Positions 4,410 through 7,274 of a stretch of 7,274 bases of DNA are shown in pieces (positions within the stretch are counted from its first letter, which is position 1; each line of letters starts with the position of its first letter). This DNA comes from Candidatus Woesearchaeota archaeon. Lineage in GTDB: Archaea; Nanobdellota; Nanobdellia; Woesearchaeales; GW2011-AR4. Under the pieces are notes generated by a model, which saw only the letters and a program-made list of their open reading frames with translations, did not search any database and was not told where the DNA came from. A program made the position numbers and the translations under genes. The stretch spans positions 1 through 7,274 of the forward strand of contig JAGVXR010000067.1 in NCBI GenBank assembly GCA_018303645.1, written 5' to 3'.

Positions 4410-5951
4410 ATGTCAGGTGAGGCAAATCATCAATGCGGCATAGCTGCCGTTTACATAAAAGAAAACGGCGACTCGGCCAACAAAGCTCTGTTCTACCTCT
4501 ATAAGATTCTCCTCAACCAGCAAAACCGCGGGCAATTAAGCGCAGGCGTCACAACCTACAATCCATCAAGGATGCAGATTCTTGACACATACAAGGAGCT
4601 TGGCACAGTCAATGAGGTTTTTAAAACAAGCGACAGGCAGCAAAGCCTTGAAATATTCAAGAAATATGCAGGCAACAAGGGGATAGGGCACACAAGGTAC
4701 GCCACTTCTGGAAGCGAGGAGAGGAGCCTTGCGCAGCCGTTTGAAAGGCACCACGGCAGGAAATGGAAGTGGTTCAGCTTCTGCTGGAACGGCAACCTTG
4801 CGAATTATAGCGAGCTCAAGCAGCACTTGATGGAAAAAGCCGATTACCATATAATCTACAACACAGACACTGAAATCCTGATGCACTACATATCAAGGGA
4901 ATTGAGAGGCTCTGCGCGCCCTAATCTTGTAAAGGTGTTCACGAGGCTTGCCCAAAAGCTTGACGGCTGTTTCAACATTGCATTCATGAATGCATTTGGA
5001 GAAATGATTGTTCTTCGCGACCCTTACGGCTTCCGCCCGGTTGTTTATGGATGGAAAGACGACATGTTTCTTGTCTCTTCTGAATCAAACGCCTTAATCA
5101 ACTGCGGTGTAACTGATTACAAGCATCTTGAGCCAGGCCATTTAATCTATGTAAGGAACGGGCATGTGGATATCCGGAAATATGCGGAAAGCCCTAGAAA
5201 AGCGCATTGCATGTTCGAATGGGTTTACTTTGCGAATGTAAGTTCGGTTATTGACGGGCAGTCTGTTTACATAGCAAGGTCCAATCTTGGAAAAGAGCTT
5301 GCAAAGCAGGAGACTGAAAAGATAGGTGAAAATCACATACTTGTGCCTGTGCCTGACACTGCAAAGGCCGCAGGAAACTCAATGGCATACGCGCTGAACA
5401 TGCCAGAGGCAGAGGGATTGATAAGAAACAGGTATGTGGGCAGGACATTCATTGAAGGCTCCTCGAGAGAGGACAGGGTTCAGAACAAGTACACTGCATT
5501 GAAGGAGATAATAAAAGGCAAGAAAGTCATTCTTGTGGATGACAGCATTGTCCGTGGCTCAACAACAAAGCAGCTTATCAGGTACATCAAAAATGTCGGC
5601 GGCGCAAAAGAGGTGCACATAAGGATTTCATGCCCTCCGATAAAAGGCCCCTGCTTTTACGGCATAGACATGTCAACTGTTTCCGAGCTTCTTGTTCCAA
5701 AGTATGAAAAAGTGCCTGTAAAAGGCGAGGTTTCAAAAGAGGTTATTGCCAGGATAGCAAAAGATATTGGAGCCGATTCCCTCTATTACCAGAGCATACA
5801 GGGCTTGGTAAAGAGCATAGGCAAGCCCGCAAAAGAGCTGTGCATGGCTTGCATTACAGGCGAATACCCAACTCCCGGCGGCAAGAAATTATATATGAAA
5901 GCATGGGATAACTTTAGGAAAGGGGTAAATGAAAGGACTTATGCGTGCTGA
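4410..5951 (+). CDS. purF: Amidophosphoribosyltransferase (glutamine PRPP amidotransferase)
   Basis: First committed step of purine synthesis: PRPP plus glutamine gives 5-phosphoribosylamine. It has 513 residues. The N-terminal class II glutaminase starts CGIAAVY with Cys9 after an eight-residue leader MSGEANHQ, probably removed to free the nucleophile. HTRYATSGS (94-102), NGNL (127-130) and NTDTE (151-155) form the glutamine site. RDPYGFRP (203-210) and VPVPDTA (312-318) follow. The phosphoribosyltransferase domain carries IRNRYVGRTFI (338-348) and the PRPP loop VILVDDSIVRGSTTKQL (373-389). Cys267 (HCMFEWVYFA), Cys415 (PCFYGID), Cys478 and Cys481 (CMACITG) match by position the four [4Fe-4S] ligands of the Bacillus subtilis enzyme, so this is probably the Fe-S, propeptide-bearing type. 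Trp126 replaces the usual His before NGNL. It has its own promoter, divergent from purD. Confidence 0.97.
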   Translation: MSGEANHQCGIAAVYIKENGDSANKALFYLYKILLNQQNRGQLSAGVTTYNPSRMQILDTYKELGTVNEVFKTSDRQQSLEIFKKYAGNKGIGHTRYATSGSEERSLAQPFERHHGRKWKWFSFCWNGNLANYSELKQHLMEKADYHIIYNTDTEILMHYISRELRGSARPNLVKVFTRLAQKLDGCFNIAFMNAFGEMIVLRDPYGFRPVVYGWKDDMFLVSSESNALINCGVTDYKHLEPGHLIYVRNGHVDIRKYAESPRKAHCMFEWVYFANVSSVIDGQSVYIARSNLGKELAKQETEKIGENHILVPVPDTAKAAGNSMAYALNMPEAEGLIRNRYVGRTFIEGSSREDRVQNKYTALKEIIKGKKVILVDDSIVRGSTTKQLIRYIKNVGGAKEVHIRISCPPIKGPCFYGIDMSTVSELLVPKYEKVPVKGEVSKEVIARIAKDIGADSLYYQSIQGLVKSIGKPAKELCMACITGEYPTPGGKKLYMKAWDNFRKGVNERTYAC

Positions 5952-5956
5952 AAAGA

Positions 5957-5964
5957 TTTATAAA
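5957..5964 (+). promoter_or_regulatory. TATA box of the 182-aa gene
   Basis: TTTATAAA, 5 bp after the purF stop and centred 27-28 bp before ATG 5988, predicts a leaderless transcript. The extended string TTATAAACAAT is shared with the purD promoter. Confidence 0.7.
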
Positions 5965-5987
5965 CAATTAACATTTCTTCCTATATA

Positions 5988-6536
5988 ATGGTAGCACAAA
6001 GTAGCGAACATACACAAATGAGTGATTTGGAGATATTAACCACAATTGAAGATAAATTCAAAAATGAGGGTGTTAAGTTTCGGGAGCCTCATTTTGATTC
6101 AGGCTGGCAACATTATGTGGGCAGTTATAAATACGCTTTTGTGGCTGCAACTTCAGAACTGTCACCTCAAGGAAATTCTATTGAATTTGAGGTATATGCA
6201 AGTTTACCTACAAATCAAGAACTGCGAAGCAAGGTTAGAACTTCTAATGGTTTTCTCTTAATATCAGATGCAGTTCAAAATCATTTTAAATTTTATATTA
6301 CAAGAGGATTTCCGGGCGAAAGTCCCGACATCGGTAATGAACCAGCTATTGGAGAGCTTTTAGAAGTTATTATAAAACAAGGAGTTGTTTCTGAAGTTAA
6401 ATCAGACCTTATACCACATTATTTAAGAAGATTAAAAATTAATGACCCTTTAGAAAAAGCTTTGGATTTAATTTTTGAAGCATATAGGACAAAATACGAA
6501 ACGTTAAGTCAAACCACACAAATCTCAAACCAATAA
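5988..6536 (+). CDS. Hypothetical protein, 182 aa, AT-rich gene
   Basis: I do not recognise this protein. It starts at ATG 5988, placed exactly where a leaderless transcript from the TATA box at 5957-5964 should begin; a second Met at residue 11 is a less likely start. The Ser/Gln-rich N terminus (MVAQSSEHTQMSDLE) leads into a helix (12-28). A beta-rich middle follows with many aromatic residues (GWQHYVGSYKYAFVAATSEL, IEFEVYASLP, FKFYITRGFPG). A helical C-terminal half (120-170) and a polar Gln/Thr/Ser tail finish it. No Cys, signal peptide, membrane helix or catalytic motif is visible, so it is probably a small soluble cytoplasmic protein. Its codons are clearly more A/T-ending than purF's, which may point to a different origin. 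It lies 36 bp after purF and converges with the csp operon, but has its own promoter, so a purine role is not implied. Confidence 0.75.
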   Translation: MVAQSSEHTQMSDLEILTTIEDKFKNEGVKFREPHFDSGWQHYVGSYKYAFVAATSELSPQGNSIEFEVYASLPTNQELRSKVRTSNGFLLISDAVQNHFKFYITRGFPGESPDIGNEPAIGELLEVIIKQGVVSEVKSDLIPHYLRRLKINDPLEKALDLIFEAYRTKYETLSQTTQISNQ

Positions 6537-6607
6537 AATATTAAAATTTATATAATTCTCACCCATACTCCCTCTTCTCTTAAGTTTTTTGAATTAACTA
6601 AGAAATA
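6537..6607. other. Convergent AT-rich intergenic spacer with oligo-T and stray TATA-like site
   Basis: This 71-bp gap separates the 182-aa gene from csp. It holds TTTATATAA on the plus strand (6547-6555), a pyrimidine stretch (6557-6582) and T6 (6585-6590) that could terminate plus-strand transcripts. No ORF begins at the distance expected from the TATA-like site. Confidence 0.4.
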
Positions 6608-6802
6608 TTATACCTTCTCAACTTCCTCTGCCTTCAGGCCCCTGTCCCCCTCTACAACTTTGAATGAAACTTTGTCCCCTTCGGTTATTGATGTCCCTTC
6701 CTTTAATCCGCTTGCATGGACAAAATACTCTTTGCCGTCATCTCCTGCTATAAAGCCGAAGTGCTTCTCGCTGCTAAAAAATTTTACAGTTCCTTCAACC
6801 AT
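6608..6802 (-). CDS. Cold-shock-domain protein (CspA family)
   Basis: A 64-residue single cold-shock domain, the family's typical size: a five-stranded OB-fold that binds single-stranded RNA/DNA and acts as an RNA chaperone. VEGTVKFFSSEKHFGFIAG (2-20) contains the RNP1-type strand, with His in place of the usual Gly in 'KGFGFI'. EYFVHASGL (25-33) is the RNP2-type strand. GDKVSFKVVEGDRGLKAEEV (42-61) supplies the last strands. Nucleic-acid-stacking aromatics Phe8, Phe9, Phe15, Phe17, Phe27 and His29 are present; Phe8 stands where bacterial CspA has Trp. The start is ATG 6802 because it is preceded by AGGAGGG with 7-8 nt spacing; an in-frame extension to 6886 would only read through the upstream gene in another frame. 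It is the second gene of an operon with the zinc-ribbon gene, one base away. Confidence 0.95.
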   Translation of the reverse strand: MVEGTVKFFSSEKHFGFIAGDDGKEYFVHASGLKEGTSITEGDKVSFKVVEGDRGLKAEEVEKV

Positions 6803-6803
6803 A

Positions 6804-6959
6804 TTAATTCCCTCCTTGCTTAAATTTGCTTGTACAGGCTTTGCAGTAGTTTCTTGAAGCATACCTTTGGTCCAAGTCAACGACAAACCTTTCCTTGCAT
6901 GCCCTGCAAAACCCGATTATCTTGTACAGCCTTGCCGGCTTTTTTGTCTTTTTCATCAT
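6804..6959 (-). CDS. Small zinc-ribbon-like protein, 51 aa (double CxxC)
   Basis: An ORF found by reading the minus strand upstream of csp: MMKKTKKPARLYKIIGF, then CRAC (Cys18, Cys21), 17 residues, CKAC (Cys39, Cys42) and a basic tail ending KFKQGGN with TAA at 6806-6804. The two CxxC pairs on either side of a short strand/turn segment (FVVDLDQRYASRNY) form a plausible four-Cys zinc site of the zinc-ribbon/treble-clef kind, and the Lys/Arg-rich ends suit nucleic-acid or ribosome binding. ATG 6959 (or the adjacent ATG 6956) sits about 23-26 bp from the TATA-like box at 6978-6986, so it is probably leaderless. The stop lies one base before the csp start and the csp SD overlaps its end, so the two genes are co-transcribed. 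I do not recognise the family. The frame is well supported; the zinc role is inferred from the cysteines. Confidence 0.8.
   Translation of the reverse strand: MMKKTKKPARLYKIIGFCRACKERFVVDLDQRYASRNYCKACTSKFKQGGN
6810..6816 (-). promoter_or_regulatory. Strong Shine-Dalgarno of csp within the upstream gene
   Basis: AGGAGGG on the minus strand, inside the final codons (Gln-Gly-Gly) of the zinc-ribbon gene and 7-8 nt before the csp ATG. It is the only consensus SD noted before a gene start in this window and fixes both the csp start and its translation from a bicistronic mRNA. Confidence 0.85.
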
Positions 6960-6977
6960 AAGTGTATAGCTGACTGC

Positions 6978-6986
6978 TTTAAAATA
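6978..6986 (-). promoter_or_regulatory. TATA box of the zinc-ribbon/csp operon
   Basis: The minus strand reads TATTTTAAA, centred about 23 bp before ATG 6959, in the 35-bp gap after the GMP synthase stop. It fits a separate promoter and a leaderless first gene. Confidence 0.5.
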
Positions 6987-6994
6987 CTATGCTT

Positions 6995-7274
6995 TTATTC
7001 ATACTCAATCGTCGCTGGCGGTTTTTGGGAAACGTCATAAAGCACTCTGTTTACGCCCCTAACCTCATTGATTATCCTGTTTGAAATCTTCTCAAGCAAT
7101 TCATTCGGCAGCTTTGCCCAGTCTGCTGTCATTGCATCGAGGCTTGTGACTGCCCTCAATGAAATTATGTATTCGTAGGTTCTTGCATCTCCCATCACGC
7201 CGACTGCCTTGACTGGCAGCAAAGCAGCGAATGCCTGCCATGTCTTGCTGTAATAGCCTGACTTTTTCAATTCA
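6995..7274 (-). CDS. guaA: GMP synthase, C-terminal (ATP-PPase dimerisation) part, partial
   Basis: Final GMP-branch step: XMP plus ATP and ammonia/glutamine gives GMP. The window holds the last 92 or so residues; the frame continues off the right edge (the codon before Leu at 7270 is GAA), so the TTG at 7270 is internal and not a start. Diagnostic C-terminal motifs are all present: KTWQAFAALLPVKAVGVMGD, DARTYEYIISLRAVTSLDAM, TADWAKLP, ISNRIINEV, VNRVLYDVSQKPPATIEYE. The last block, with KPPATIE at the very end, belongs to the dimerisation domain whose lysine reaches the XMP site. Whether this is a full GuaA fused to a glutaminase domain or the separate archaeal ATP-PPase subunit (GuaAb/GuaB2-type naming) cannot be told because the N-terminal part is missing. 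Confidence 0.95.
   Translation of the reverse strand, partial: ELKKSGYYSKTWQAFAALLPVKAVGVMGDARTYEYIISLRAVTSLDAMTADWAKLPNELLEKISNRIINEVRGVNRVLYDVSQKPPATIEYE

Noticed and set aside
4566..4886. Minus-strand ORF of 106 aa inside purF
   Set aside because: It lies fully within a firm purF frame with no promoter or recognisable domain.
6803..6886. In-frame extension of the cold-shock protein to 92 aa
   Set aside because: The stretch codes for the zinc-ribbon protein in another frame, and a strong SD marks ATG 6802; 64 aa is the family's normal size.
1..7274. Mobile elements, CRISPR arrays, att sites or phage genes
   Set aside because: No spaced direct-repeat array, transposase or integrase motif, or target-site duplication around a tRNA was seen on reading; the tRNA 3' ends are not repeated nearby.

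Overview
The window looks like a piece of an AT-rich archaeal chromosome. The evidence is archaeal TATA boxes about 23-29 bp upstream of start codons, mostly without leader sequences; two tRNA genes with tiny introns at the archaeal 37/38 splice position and no encoded CCA; and an Lrp/AsnC-like C-terminus ending in a 'NYFPF'-type tail. Compact spacing, short genes and the mix of families suggest a DPANN-type lineage (Woesearchaeota/Pacearchaeota-like). That placement is inference from memory and was not tested.

Layout, left to right: the 3' end of an Lrp/AsnC-type regulator (+); a minimal PD-(D/E)xK nuclease-like protein (+); a tandem tRNA-Val(UAC)/tRNA-Gly(GCC) unit (+), each gene with an 11-13 nt intron; and a palindromic T-rich element at a convergent junction. 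A minus-strand block follows: an unrecognised 257-aa protein, 5-formyltetrahydrofolate cyclo-ligase, a Lys-rich membrane protein with a heptad-repeat stalk, and purD. purD diverges from purF (+) across a 178-bp regulatory region with two TATA boxes and a perfect 14-bp palindrome. After purF come an AT-richer unrecognised 182-aa gene (+), then, converging on it, a two-gene minus-strand operon of a 51-aa double-CxxC zinc-ribbon-like protein and a cold-shock-domain protein. The window ends in the C-terminal part of GMP synthase (-).

Functional theme: PurF makes phosphoribosylamine, PurD ligates glycine to it, GMP synthase acts at the end of the GMP branch, and 5-FCL feeds the folate pool that supplies formyl groups to purine synthesis. 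This is therefore a purine/one-carbon neighbourhood, although the genes sit in separate transcription units. Most first genes appear leaderless. Csp instead has a strong Shine-Dalgarno inside the end of the upstream gene, and purF and purD have short leaders. No mobile element, CRISPR array or rRNA was seen. The least explained items are the two orphan proteins, the hidden zinc-ribbon/Csp operon, and the purD-purF control region with its possible out-of-frame 5'-terminal AUG on purF mRNA.
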